DNA of 64,000 bases, taken from the NCBI RefSeq assembly GCF_039233145.1, contig NZ_CP136419.1, positions 408,001-472,000 of the forward strand. Reading direction: 5' to 3'. The DNA is from Moorella humiferrea. GTDB taxonomy: Bacteria > Bacillota > DSM-521 > Neomoorellales > Neomoorellaceae. Below are positions 18,163 through 25,991 of the stretch, piece after piece. How positions within the stretch are numbered: position 1 is the first letter of the stretch; the number at the start of each line of letters is the position of its first letter. Made by a program: the position numbers and the translations under genes. Below the pieces are notes generated by a model, which saw only the letters and a program-made list of their open reading frames with translations, ran no database searches and had not been told where the DNA came from.

Positions 18163-19900
18163 CCTCCCGGTATTCGTTGCCGTAAATGTCCAGGAAGATA
18201 ATCATAACGTGTTTTCCCAGGGCGGACAGGGGGAGAAGCACCTCCCAGCCGGCCTTTTTTATTTCTTCGGCAATAAAGTAAGCGTCGAGGGTGAAGGTTT
18301 GGCCATTGTAGTTATAATCGACCATTACCATCGACAGCGTTTCCCGGTTTTCTTTTTGCTTCGCGCCTTTGGCCGTGGCTTTGCTTTTAAATTGGAGAAT
18401 GCGGATGACCGCTTTATCCTCCCGGCGTATATATTCGCATTCCAAATCGGGTAAATAGACTAGGTCAGAACCTACGGTTTTAACAATTGCATGGAGCAGT
18501 TTTTCATCCAGGGGGCGGTTAGTATCATGGGAACGGCGTAATAGTTCGTTGATTATGGAATTAGGGATACGTAAAATGCAGTAGCGTGTCATATCTTTGG
18601 TGATACAGTCTTCGATAAAGGTCACGCATGGCGCCGGGGCGATGATGTAATAGCGGGCCGCCTTGCTGGTAAGACGTTTATGCAGTTCGTTAATAAAGCT
18701 ATGGTTTAGGGTCATACCGCCATTCTGAAGGTGATCGAAGACCATAACGTCGCTGGCCTCAATGTAACCGTCCCATTGTATGCCGCCTACCATGTGGGGT
18801 TCATCCCGGCACTGAAAAAGATGGAGGGCAATAAAACGCCATTCCTGCCAGGAAAAGCCCTGGAGCTGGGAGTAATCATACACGCCGGTGTTATAAAGAA
18901 TGAAGGGTTTGGGTATAAGGGGTTCACCCCGGTTGCCAATTTCTTTTTTGAGGCTTAGCAGGCGTTTTTGCATGGTGTACACGGCCAGCTTGCCGTTGTC
19001 GATACCTATCCAGCGCCGCCCCAGTTTTTCCGCCACCGCCAGGGTGGTGCCGGAACCGGCGAAGGCATCCAACACAATATCGCCCGGGTTGGAAGAGGCG
19101 CGAATAATACGCTCAAGGAGGTTTTCGTTTTTTTGGGTGGGGAAACCCGTCTTTTCGCCGGAAAAGCTCATAATCTGTATGGAGTCGAGGCGGTCGAGTT
19201 CATAGCAGTTCCACGTATCTTCAATGGGATAACCAGGTCCTCTGGGCGGGGAGCCGTCGCGTCTGGTGTAACCCTCGGGGTAGGGAAGGTAAATTTTATT
19301 AAAGATGAAGTCATCGCTTTTGGTGTAAAAAAGTATAACGTCGTGATTCCTTATCCAATTTTTTGCCTGCGTCTTAAAGCCAGAAAGCCAGCCGATCCGC
19401 CAGATGATTTCCCGTTGGAAATGATTTTCTCCGAAGATTTCATCCATAATTACTTTAATATAGTGGCTTTTTTTCTCATCCAGGTGGATGTAAATGCTGC
19501 CGTTATCGGCCAACAGGTGCTTCATTAAAATTAACCTTTGGCGCAGGAACTCGATAAACCCGGCCCCACTCAATCTATCCTGATAGGCCCTTTCCTCCTG
19601 GGTGCTTATATATTCCTGCTTTGAGGCAAAGGGCGGGTCGATGTAAATCAACCTTACCCCCGGGGAATTGTCGGCATTTATAAGCTTACCTTGTTCTTTC
19701 CACTGCAGAAGGGTTTTTAAAGCAGTTAGGTTGTCTCCCCAGATGATCATGTTGTGCCATTCGTTGTTGCTGCCGATAAAGAAAGCCTTTACAGATTTTA
19801 AGTGGGCAGCCGGGGTTTCGGCGAGAAGGTCATCTTCTCGTTTTTTACCGGGGTAAACGAGTTTTATGATATGGCGCTGTTGTTTATTTAGAGATGGCAT
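18131..19900 (-). CDS. beta-class N6-adenine DNA methyltransferase
   Basis: A 589-residue DNA methyltransferase of the site-specific, type III Mod-like group. Catalytic motif IV YIDPPF is at residues 86-91, and the AdoMet-binding motif I DAFAGSGTT follows at 278-286. Motif IV before motif I is the beta-class order. The C-terminal 250 residues hold a separate domain, possibly for target recognition or a helper role. No type III restriction (Res) gene lies beside it, so it appears to be an orphan methylase or one paired with the defence genes. It converges on jetD with a 32-base overlap of coding ends. Its recognition site cannot be predicted here. Confidence 0.85.
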   Translation of the reverse strand: MPSLNKQQRHIIKLVYPGKKREDDLLAETPAAHLKSVKAFFIGSNNEWHNMIIWGDNLTALKTLLQWKEQGKLINADNSPGVRLIYIDPPFASKQEYISTQEERAYQDRLSGAGFIEFLRQRLILMKHLLADNGSIYIHLDEKKSHYIKVIMDEIFGENHFQREIIWRIGWLSGFKTQAKNWIRNHDVILFYTKSDDFIFNKIYLPYPEGYTRRDGSPPRGPGYPIEDTWNCYELDRLDSIQIMSFSGEKTGFPTQKNENLLERIIRASSNPGDIVLDAFAGSGTTLAVAEKLGRRWIGIDNGKLAVYTMQKRLLSLKKEIGNRGEPLIPKPFILYNTGVYDYSQLQGFSWQEWRFIALHLFQCRDEPHMVGGIQWDGYIEASDVMVFDHLQNGGMTLNHSFINELHKRLTSKAARYYIIAPAPCVTFIEDCITKDMTRYCILRIPNSIINELLRRSHDTNRPLDEKLLHAIVKTVGSDLVYLPDLECEYIRREDKAVIRILQFKSKATAKGAKQKENRETLSMVMVDYNYNGQTFTLDAYFIAEEIKKAGWEVLLPLSALGKHVMIIFLDIYGNEYREVKTPGDFQNQ

Positions 19901-20068
19901 TTAAAATGTGCCCCTAAATTTCCTTATTATTTTATTTATTATTCGCCATATGGCGGTATGATCCTTCACCCTAGGTGGATATGCCGCCATCCTTCATGAT
20001 TGAACCACCGGCATCCTGATTAATAGAATATTGCGCGAAACTTTTTTGCGAAGACGGGATAATCTTGG
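19901..20068. repeat. upstream region with an imperfect inverted repeat
   Basis: No gene in 19901-20287. ATGGCGGTAT (19950-19959) and ATGCCGCCAT (19981-19990) form an inverted repeat with one mismatch around a 21-base spacer. It could be an operator for the divergent methyltransferase and REC genes. Further along, GGCTTAA and TTAAGCC pair across five bases near 20147-20165. Functions unproven. Confidence 0.35.
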
Positions 20069-20093
20069 AGGAAAATGGTAGTTTGTGTCGAAG
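20069..20093 (+). promoter_or_regulatory. sigma-H-like promoter upstream of the REC gene
   Basis: AGGAAAA (20069-20075), 11 bases, GTCGAAG (20087-20093). The last base differs from the GTCGAAT seen at the other three sites. It lies about 195 bases before the REC gene start, leaving a long untranslated leader. Confidence 0.4.
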
Positions 20094-20287
20094 TTATAAC
20101 TCGAAGTTTCTAACTTGCTTAGGGAACGGAAACATAGCAAAATGAAGGCTTAAGACGCTTAAGCCGGGGCAAATATATTCGGTCCGCTCTTTATTACTAG
20201 TGAAACAGAGTACGAAAACCCCTTTATAAATTCGGAATAGATACCGGAAGCGGACCGGAAACTGTCTTGAAGGGAGAGCTGAAAACT

Positions 20288-21100
20288 TTGCTTGCCATGC
20301 CGGAAAAAAGCGTCCTGCTGGTGGAAGACTCGACACTCACCAGGTTTTCCTCAAGGAGAACACTGGAGGAGAAGGGCTACCTGGTGGACGAAGCCGCCAG
20401 CGGCCAGGAAGCGCTGGTTAAAGCCCGAGGGAAAGGAGAACCGTACGACCTGGTGATCCTCGACATCCACCTCCCGGGAATGGACGGCCTGGCTGTGCTG
20501 GAGAACCTCAAGCGCCTGCCGGAGTACCGTTACGTCCCGGTCATGGTGGTAACGGTCGAGAGCAACGCCGCCGTTGTCAAGAAGGCGATAGATCTGGGGG
20601 CGGTGGAGTACCTTTGCAAGCCCTACTCGGTCGAGGAGCTGGTGCGCCGCGTAGAGAAACTGATAGGACCGGGTGTCAGGGGAGAAGAATCCCCTGCGGA
20701 GATGCTCCATAAAGTACTCAGGAATGAGCTCAACCGGGCGAGTAGGGGCGGCTTAAAGGTAGCCCTGGTCCTGGCCAGGTCGGAAAAGTTGGGCAAGGGA
20801 AAGATTGGAGAATGCGCCAGGCAGGCGCGACGACGCCTGCGCGAGATAGACACCGTCATAGAGCTCAGCAAGAGCACGCTGGCGTTGATTCTCCCCCATA
20901 CGGGAAAAGAAGGCGCGCAGGTGGTAACGACGAAACTAGAGAGTTTCCTCCAAGGGACGTGGAGCTACGGGATTGCGGTATATCCCGACAACGGAAAGGA
21001 CGGGGAGGAGCTTTTCGCCTACGCCGAAGCTGCCCTTAAAGAGAGCTGGGAGAAAAAAGAGCCGGGTGCACCAGCCCAGCAGCAGGCGTCTGATACGTAG
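20288..21100 (+). CDS. response regulator with degenerate GGDEF-like output domain
   Basis: The N-terminal receiver domain has the acidic pair in VLLVEDS, the phospho-accepting Asp in LVILDIHLPGMDG, and the conserved Lys in YLCKPYS. The C-terminal half (about 140-255) retains the outline of a diguanylate cyclase fold (EIDTVIELSKSTLALILPHT, SYGIAVYPDNGKDGEELFAYA). The GGDEF signature is replaced by a sequence without the Gly-Gly-Asp core, so no cyclase activity is expected; it may bind a ligand or partner. I chose TTG 20288, with AGGGAG about 11 bases upstream; ATG 20297 and TTG 20267 are alternatives. No cognate kinase is adjacent. Confidence 0.75.
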   Translation: MLAMPEKSVLLVEDSTLTRFSSRRTLEEKGYLVDEAASGQEALVKARGKGEPYDLVILDIHLPGMDGLAVLENLKRLPEYRYVPVMVVTVESNAAVVKKAIDLGAVEYLCKPYSVEELVRRVEKLIGPGVRGEESPAEMLHKVLRNELNRASRGGLKVALVLARSEKLGKGKIGECARQARRRLREIDTVIELSKSTLALILPHTGKEGAQVVTTKLESFLQGTWSYGIAVYPDNGKDGEELFAYAEAALKESWEKKEPGAPAQQQASDT

Positions 21101-21248
21101 CATTCCAGGAAAACTTTACTTTTGGCCTGGAAGGAAGGATGCATAAAGTTGGCTCAAGAGGGGAGTGGGTGTCTGTACGGTCAGCAGCGAAATCTCCAAG
21201 TCGTGCGTTTTATGTTATGAATATCTAGCGGGAAGGAGAGGACATGCT

Positions 21249-22460
21249 TTGCGAAAGTTGTTGAGGAGTTTGCTTTTATCTTTAGCGGGGATAATTTTAG
21301 TTTTGCTATTTGCTTTTACTAGTAGTTTCGCGGCTATCAACCCCTTTTTAACTGCCGGCCAGGATGACACGCCCGCTTCGGAGCAAATTCTCGTTAAATT
21401 TAAACCCGGCATCCCTCAAGCCGTTAAGGAGAGGGTACATGTTCAAAATGATGCCCAGGTAATTGACGCTATCCCTGAGATAGGAATAGAAGTAGTTAAA
21501 GTAGCAAAGGAAAAAGCCCGGGAGAAGGTAGCCAATTACAGCCGCAATCCCCATGTGGAATTTGCCGAGCCAGACTACATAGCCCGCGCCGTTTTCATTC
21601 CTGATGATCCCTATTTTGAGAAACAGTGGGGAATGGCCAAGATTCAGGCACCAGATGCTTGGAAGGTGACCAAGGGGAGCCGGGAAGTAAAAATCGCCAT
21701 TCTAGATTCCGGGATTGACCAGGATCACGAAGACCTGAGAACCCAAATTGTGGCCAACGTTGATTTTACCCCTAGCAAGACGGTAGATGATAAATTTGGT
21801 CATGGTACTCACGTGGCGGGAATTGCTGCAGCGGCCACCAACAACGGCAAAGGGGTGGCAGGTGTCGGCTTTAAGTGCAGCCTCATGAACGTTAAAGTAT
21901 TGGGCGATGACGGGAGCGGTTACTATAGCTGGTTGGCCAAGGGTATAATATGGGCCACAAAAAATGGGGCCAAGGTCATCAATATTAGCGCCGGTAGCAA
22001 CAGGCCTTCTAAGGTATTAGAAAAAGCTATCAATTATGCCTGGAGCCGGGGAGTGGTCCTGGTAGCCGCGGCCGGTAATGACAATTCCTCAGCTCCCTTT
22101 TATCCCGCTTTTTATACCAATTGCCTCGCAGTAGGAGCTACAGACGAAAACGACAGCCGCGCGTTCTTTTCTAATTATGGGCCATGGGTGGACATTGCCG
22201 CCCCGGGTTTAAACATCTTTTCTACCACCCCCAACCACGACAACTATATTCACAATTATGGCATAGCCCTGGGCTACGACTACCTGTCAGGGACCTCTAT
22301 GGCCAGCCCGCACGTAGCCGGAATAGCAGCTTTAGTCTGGGCCAAGTATCCTGGCTTGAGCAATGCAGAGGTAAGGAAGAGGATCGAAGAAGGGGTGGAT
22401 CCTGCAGGGGGCTTTGATCCGCCTATAGGACGGGTTAACGCCTATAAGGCTTTACGCTGA
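21249..22460 (+). CDS. secreted subtilisin-like serine protease (S8, thermitase type)
   Basis: The catalytic triad is complete: Asp in IAILDSGID, His in GHGTHVAG, Ser in SGTSMASPH, with the oxyanion Asn in VAAAGNDN. An N-terminal signal peptide (LRKLLRSLLLSLAG then a hydrophobic run ending SSFAA) and an inhibitor-type propeptide (EQILVKFKPGIPQAV ... VEFAEPDY) precede the domain. TTG at 21249 follows AAGGAG by about 10 bases and puts the signal peptide at the very start; a longer frame to 21165 adds an implausible N-terminus. The enzyme is exported and self-processed. Its coding end overlaps the convergent PrcB-like gene by 9 bases. Confidence 0.88.
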   Translation: MRKLLRSLLLSLAGIILVLLFAFTSSFAAINPFLTAGQDDTPASEQILVKFKPGIPQAVKERVHVQNDAQVIDAIPEIGIEVVKVAKEKAREKVANYSRNPHVEFAEPDYIARAVFIPDDPYFEKQWGMAKIQAPDAWKVTKGSREVKIAILDSGIDQDHEDLRTQIVANVDFTPSKTVDDKFGHGTHVAGIAAAATNNGKGVAGVGFKCSLMNVKVLGDDGSGYYSWLAKGIIWATKNGAKVINISAGSNRPSKVLEKAINYAWSRGVVLVAAAGNDNSSAPFYPAFYTNCLAVGATDENDSRAFFSNYGPWVDIAAPGLNIFSTTPNHDNYIHNYGIALGYDYLSGTSMASPHVAGIAALVWAKYPGLSNAEVRKRIEEGVDPAGGFDPPIGRVNAYKALR

Positions 22461-22895
22461 AACATTAGTTTCGAGGCGGGCTAGTTCCAACCCCTTTTCT
22501 GCCACAAAGATAAACGTTAGCAGCCCGCGGGGAGATAAAGCAGCTTTAGCTACCTCAGCGACCATTAGGGGGCGAGTGATAACCTGGGGATAAAATTTTA
22601 GGGGTTCCGGCTCGATTAACTTTATTCTTATAATAACTTCCCGATCATGTTGGGCTATCTGCGAAATTGAGATCTTATAACCGGGATTGGGTTTTATCCC
22701 CCAGCAGGCGAGGAGATAAATATTTTGGATAAAGTCTGCTCCCTCGGGGGTTACATGGTAATACTTTTGGTAGTTTTCTTCAGTAAGCACTAAAAAAAGC
22801 GCTTCCGGGGAAGGTATGGCCCAGGACCCAGGATTGGGCAGGAGGCGGAAAGGTATAGAAGCATCCCTTCTACAGATAGGTGTACCGCTTTTCAT
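22452..22895 (-). CDS. PrcB-like protein (protease-complex family C-terminal domain)
   Basis: A 147-residue protein whose second half resembles the PrcB C-terminal domain: GYKISISQIAQHDREVIIRIKL, then a Pro-containing turn, then a beta strand ending in the C-terminal third. PrcB-type domains were named from a protease-stabilising partner, and it is notable that a secreted protease is encoded convergently. No signal peptide is seen with this start, and the true start is uncertain since the first 26 bases overlap the upstream GGDEF/HD-GYP gene. The N-terminal 45 residues match nothing I know. Confidence 0.5.
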   Translation of the reverse strand: MKSGTPICRRDASIPFRLLPNPGSWAIPSPEALFLVLTEENYQKYYHVTPEGADFIQNIYLLACWGIKPNPGYKISISQIAQHDREVIIRIKLIEPEPLKFYPQVITRPLMVAEVAKAALSPRGLLTFIFVAEKGLELARLETNVSA

Positions 22896-24543
22896 ATGCT
22901 TCTTTCACCGCTTCCAGAAAGAGGTCTACGAGCAACGGGTCATAGTGCTTACCAGCATATTTCTGCAATTCTTGGCTAGCTTGCAAAAAGGTCAGTGCCT
23001 TCTTGTAGGGGCGGTCGGTAGTCATGGCATCGAAGCTGTCGGCCAGGCGCACGATGCGCGCCGGGAGCGGGATTTCCTCTCCTTTTAAACCATCTGGATA
23101 ACCAGAGCCATCGTAGTTTTCATGATGGGAGCGAATAATTGGTGATATATCTTGGAAAAATAGTAAAGGTTTGACTATTTCGCTTCCTAATATTGTATGC
23201 ATCTTCATGATCTCCCATTCTCTTTCGGTTAAAGAACCTGTTTTATTGAGGATAGCGCTCTCAACTTCGATCTTACCCAGGTCGTGTAAATAGGCACCGT
23301 AGCGCAAGGTATCTTTTTCTTCCTCAGAGAGGGATAATTTTTTCGCTAGGGCCAAAGAATAAGACATAACCCTCTCCGAATGGCCGAAGGTGTAGCGGTC
23401 TTTGATATTTATCAGCGCCACCAGGGTCTGGAGGGTGGGGAAGGCTTCCTTGACTTTTAAGTGGGTTATCTCGCTTATTATAGAATAATAAAGGTAAGCG
23501 TCACCTCGTGAGTACTTGGTTCTGTATAGGTCATTTTCTGCCGCCCTCACCAGGGACGAAACCCCGTCAGCATCAGCCGGGTAGCTCGCTAATCCTGTAA
23601 CAATGGTAAAGGGCTTAAAAGGCGGCGTCCTTTCACTCTCCAGCAAGGAAACGGTGGCCCGGCTCACTATTTTTTCTTTTATAAGTGAAGTCACCCTGGC
23701 AGTCTCACTTTTTTCTTTCCCGGGAAAAACCAGGGCGAATTCATCGCTGCCGTAGCGGGCTGCATAACACGGCTCTTTGATTTCCTCCCCCAATAGTTGC
23801 CCGATGTTGGCTAAAATTTCATCCCCCTTCTGGTAACCGTATACCGTGTTAAAGTACTTAAATTGATCGATGTCTAATAAGGCAAAGGATACAGGAAGAT
23901 TTGCCGCTGCCGCTTTTTGCAAGGTTAGGGCCAGCTTTTCCTGCAGGTAGCGGTGGTTGTACAGTCCGGTTAATTGATCGTAATCGGCCAGCTGGAGCAA
24001 CTCCTGCCGGGTTTTCCTTTCTACTTCCATCAGCCCGCCCACCAGCCAGGTGAGCAGGAGATTAACGCCGGTGATGATGGAGTTTGTTTGGAAGATTTCG
24101 GGAGGCAAATAATTATGCAGCCGGTAATCCAGGAAAAAAAGGAGGGCGCTGGCCAGAACAGCGGCTGTTGTCCCCCCCAGCTTGCCCAAGCTGGTGGAGG
24201 CGATTATGGAGGGGACCAAAATCAAAACCTTGGCCCCGAAAAAATTATGGCTGTACCAGAGAAAGATAAAGGCCAAAGGGAAGATGACGGCCAGGAGTAA
24301 AATCTCATCTATCTGCGGCTGTTCCAGAGTAGTTATCCTGGGGAGGAGCTTGCCGGCAGTATACGCTATAATTGTTGCAGCGAATATAATAAACATAAAT
24401 AGCAAATACAAACGCAGATGTAAGCCTAACGGTAGATTATAAAAGCTGAAAACGATCATTAAAAAAATTAAAAGGCTGACGATATGGGTAACTAAAATAT
24501 ACTCGGATATCTCCTGCGCCCTCTTTTGCTCCCACTTGCGCAT
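22870..24543 (-). CDS. membrane GGDEF-HD-GYP protein
   Basis: A 557-residue protein. Five or six membrane helices occupy about residues 15-180 and form a likely sensor domain. A GGDEF domain follows at about 185-345 with the variant signature YGSDEF and no RxxD inhibitory site (KEPC occupies that place), so cyclase activity is doubtful. The HD-GYP domain (about 370-540) is complete, with HDLGK and HHENYDGSGYP. The likely net role is c-di-GMP breakdown. It lies 128 bases downstream of agrD, beyond a terminator, and overlaps the PrcB-like gene. Confidence 0.85.
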   Translation of the reverse strand: MRKWEQKRAQEISEYILVTHIVSLLIFLMIVFSFYNLPLGLHLRLYLLFMFIIFAATIIAYTAGKLLPRITTLEQPQIDEILLLAVIFPLAFIFLWYSHNFFGAKVLILVPSIIASTSLGKLGGTTAAVLASALLFFLDYRLHNYLPPEIFQTNSIITGVNLLLTWLVGGLMEVERKTRQELLQLADYDQLTGLYNHRYLQEKLALTLQKAAAANLPVSFALLDIDQFKYFNTVYGYQKGDEILANIGQLLGEEIKEPCYAARYGSDEFALVFPGKEKSETARVTSLIKEKIVSRATVSLLESERTPPFKPFTIVTGLASYPADADGVSSLVRAAENDLYRTKYSRGDAYLYYSIISEITHLKVKEAFPTLQTLVALINIKDRYTFGHSERVMSYSLALAKKLSLSEEEKDTLRYGAYLHDLGKIEVESAILNKTGSLTEREWEIMKMHTILGSEIVKPLLFFQDISPIIRSHHENYDGSGYPDGLKGEEIPLPARIVRLADSFDAMTTDRPYKKALTFLQASQELQKYAGKHYDPLLVDLFLEAVKEAYEKRYTYL

Positions 24544-24624
24544 CGACGCTTCTCCCTTGTCAAATTAAAGCTGAGCCGTGTTCTCCCCTTCACTTGCTTG
24601 GACCCGAGAGCCTCCATTATTCCC

Positions 24625-24662
24625 AAAAAATTGGTACCGGGAAGGGCGGGGCTTCCCGGTAC
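24625..24662 (-). terminator. Rho-independent terminator after agrD
   Basis: On the minus strand GTACCGGGAAG and CTTCCCGGTAC form an 11-bp perfect stem with a 7-base loop (24634-24662). After two bases and an A comes TTTTTT (24630-24625). It starts 10 bases after the agrD stop codon and would end the agr transcript. Confidence 0.8.
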
Positions 24663-24671
24663 GAAAGTGCT

Positions 24672-24803
24672 TTACTTGCGGAGGGACCTGGGCACCTCGG
24701 GCTGATAGAAAAAGAAATTACAAGTCGGTTTGACCCCAATAGCAGCGGCGAAGGCCAAGACGCTGAATGCAAAAGGCAAAAGGCGGTAAAGTAAACGCTT
24801 CAT
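24672..24803 (-). CDS. agrD: AgrD-like cyclic-lactone autoinducer propeptide
   Basis: A 43-codon gene. ATG at 24803 lies 6 bases after the agrB stop, with AGGTGAGAGGGG as ribosome-binding site. The product has an amphipathic, basic N-terminus (MKRLLYRLLPFAF), a hydrophobic stretch, then PTCNFFFYQPEVP and a short charged tail SLRK. The Cys four to five residues before the YQPEVP motif is the hallmark of AgrD propeptides: Cys would form the thiolactone ring of the secreted peptide, predicted around CNFFF. The immediate agrB neighbour, which processes such peptides, supports this strongly. Confidence 0.85.
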   Translation of the reverse strand: MKRLLYRLLPFAFSVLAFAAAIGVKPTCNFFFYQPEVPRSLRK

Positions 24804-24809
24804 CCCCTC

Positions 24810-25442
24810 TCACCTCCCTACTCCCGGTGAGATTATTTCGTCTATGAGAGTGGCAAACCGGTGTCCCGCCCTGGTCAAAGTAAAGGTCTGCCACCATAGA
24901 CCCAGGCTCAGGGCCAGGACTACGGCCGGGGCCCCGGCCGTAGCCAGCAGGGCAATTTGTACGGCGGCGATAAAAAATACGCTGGTAATGGATAAACGCC
25001 GCATTCTCTGGCGGTATTCCGGGGAAAGAAGGGGTTTGGCCGGAGAATCTACCGGGGCCAGGCGCCAGACGAAGGTTAAAGATAAGAGCGACCCCAGGAT
25101 AACTATTATGAAAAGGTTAAAGGGGCTTAAATGAGGTGTCAATATTAGAGACGTTTTCCCCAGGGCTGGGGAAACAACTGCCCCCAGCAGGGTGCAGGTT
25201 AGGGGCGACCGGCTGTGGGCCCCGCCGGACCAAAGGCGCAGGAAAGCTGCCGTTAAGGTAGCGGCCAGGGTGGTATACAGGCAGCCTAAAAGCCAGCCTA
25301 CCAGGCTGATGGACAGCAAGCTTATAAGGGGATAGATAATAACTTGCAGCCCATATAGGGCGATCTCTTCCTCATCCGGGGTCAAATTGAGCTTCTCCTT
25401 CAAGTAGGCGGCAGCCGGCCGGGTCAGGTTAAACCTTAACAA
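24810..25442 (-). CDS. agrB: AgrB-like peptide-processing membrane protease
   Basis: A 210-residue AgrB family protein with five to six membrane helices. The catalytic His and Cys are both present in GGAHSRSPLTC (His76 and Cys83, matching the positions known in staphylococcal AgrB). The enzyme cleaves the AgrD C-terminal tail and forms the thiolactone. TTG start at 25442 overlaps the end of the upstream membrane-protein gene, and agrD follows at once. No AgrC kinase or AgrA regulator is encoded in this window. Confidence 0.88.
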   Translation of the reverse strand: MLRFNLTRPAAAYLKEKLNLTPDEEEIALYGLQVIIYPLISLLSISLVGWLLGCLYTTLAATLTAAFLRLWSGGAHSRSPLTCTLLGAVVSPALGKTSLILTPHLSPFNLFIIVILGSLLSLTFVWRLAPVDSPAKPLLSPEYRQRMRRLSITSVFFIAAVQIALLATAGAPAVVLALSLGLWWQTFTLTRAGHRFATLIDEIISPGVGR

Positions 25443-25906
25443 ACCAATCCCCTCTTCTGGTTATAATAATTCTTGACTAAAGCCAGGACCAACAATAGTA
25501 CTGTGTAGGGAAGGGCAAAGGCTGCTCTCAAAAAAGGATTGGCGAAGACTTCTTCATATTCCAACCCGGTAAGGTTTAAAAGGGGTTGTGCGTAAAGTAG
25601 CTCGGCTGTGGCTATGAGAGCAAAGCATAGCAGGACGGCCAAAAATATTTTGGACAGTTGAGCGCGGGTGAAAAGGCGGGTATAGGCAGCTAAGGATAAG
25701 ATCAAAATTACCGAATGCACGCCAAAGGCGATGGGCAGTAGGCGCACCAGGTTGGTGAAGGTCTGCAACAGGGCAATGGCAAGAATCTTTCTATCTTTTA
25801 TCCGCAGGTTTAAAAGGCTAAAGACCGCCATCGTTTCAACCAGGCTTTCGGGAAAATCCTGGAGAAGCAAAGCATATATTATGCCTGGAAAAGTTTCTTT
25901 AAACAT
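25436..25906 (-). CDS. membrane protein of an agr-type locus
   Basis: About 156 residues with five hydrophobic segments and few charged residues. It starts MFKETFPGIIYALLLQDF and ends in a basic tail (KNYYNQKRGLVC). ATG at 25906 was chosen because AGGTGT lies 7 bases upstream; the in-frame ATG at 25930 has no such site. The sequence resembles the membrane-input part of Firmicute sensor kinases but has no kinase domain. First gene of the agr operon, overlapping agrB by 7 bases. It could be a peptide receptor fragment or an export aid; neither is shown. Confidence 0.6.
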   Translation of the reverse strand: MFKETFPGIIYALLLQDFPESLVETMAVFSLLNLRIKDRKILAIALLQTFTNLVRLLPIAFGVHSVILILSLAAYTRLFTRAQLSKIFLAVLLCFALIATAELLYAQPLLNLTGLEYEEVFANPFLRAAFALPYTVLLLVLALVKNYYNQKRGLVC

Positions 25907-25949
25907 CTTAGGACACCTCGGCTGCCGCATCTTTTTTCTTCGAAAGTTT

Positions 25950-25974
25950 ATTCGACAGAAAAGCTTTTTCTCCT
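25950..25974 (-). promoter_or_regulatory. sigma-H-like promoter of the agr operon
   Basis: On the minus strand AGGAGAA (25974-25968), 11 bases, GTCGAAT (25956-25950), 44 bases before the ATG at 25906. The first W of the -35 consensus is G here; the -10 element is identical to those of jetA and the CRISPR operon. Confidence 0.55.
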
Positions 25975-25991
25975 GCCAAAAAAAAGCAAAG

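Noticed and set aside
24544-24671. TTGACA near 24560 (minus strand) as promoter of the membrane GGDEF gene
   Set aside because: There is no room for a -10 hexamer before the start codon.
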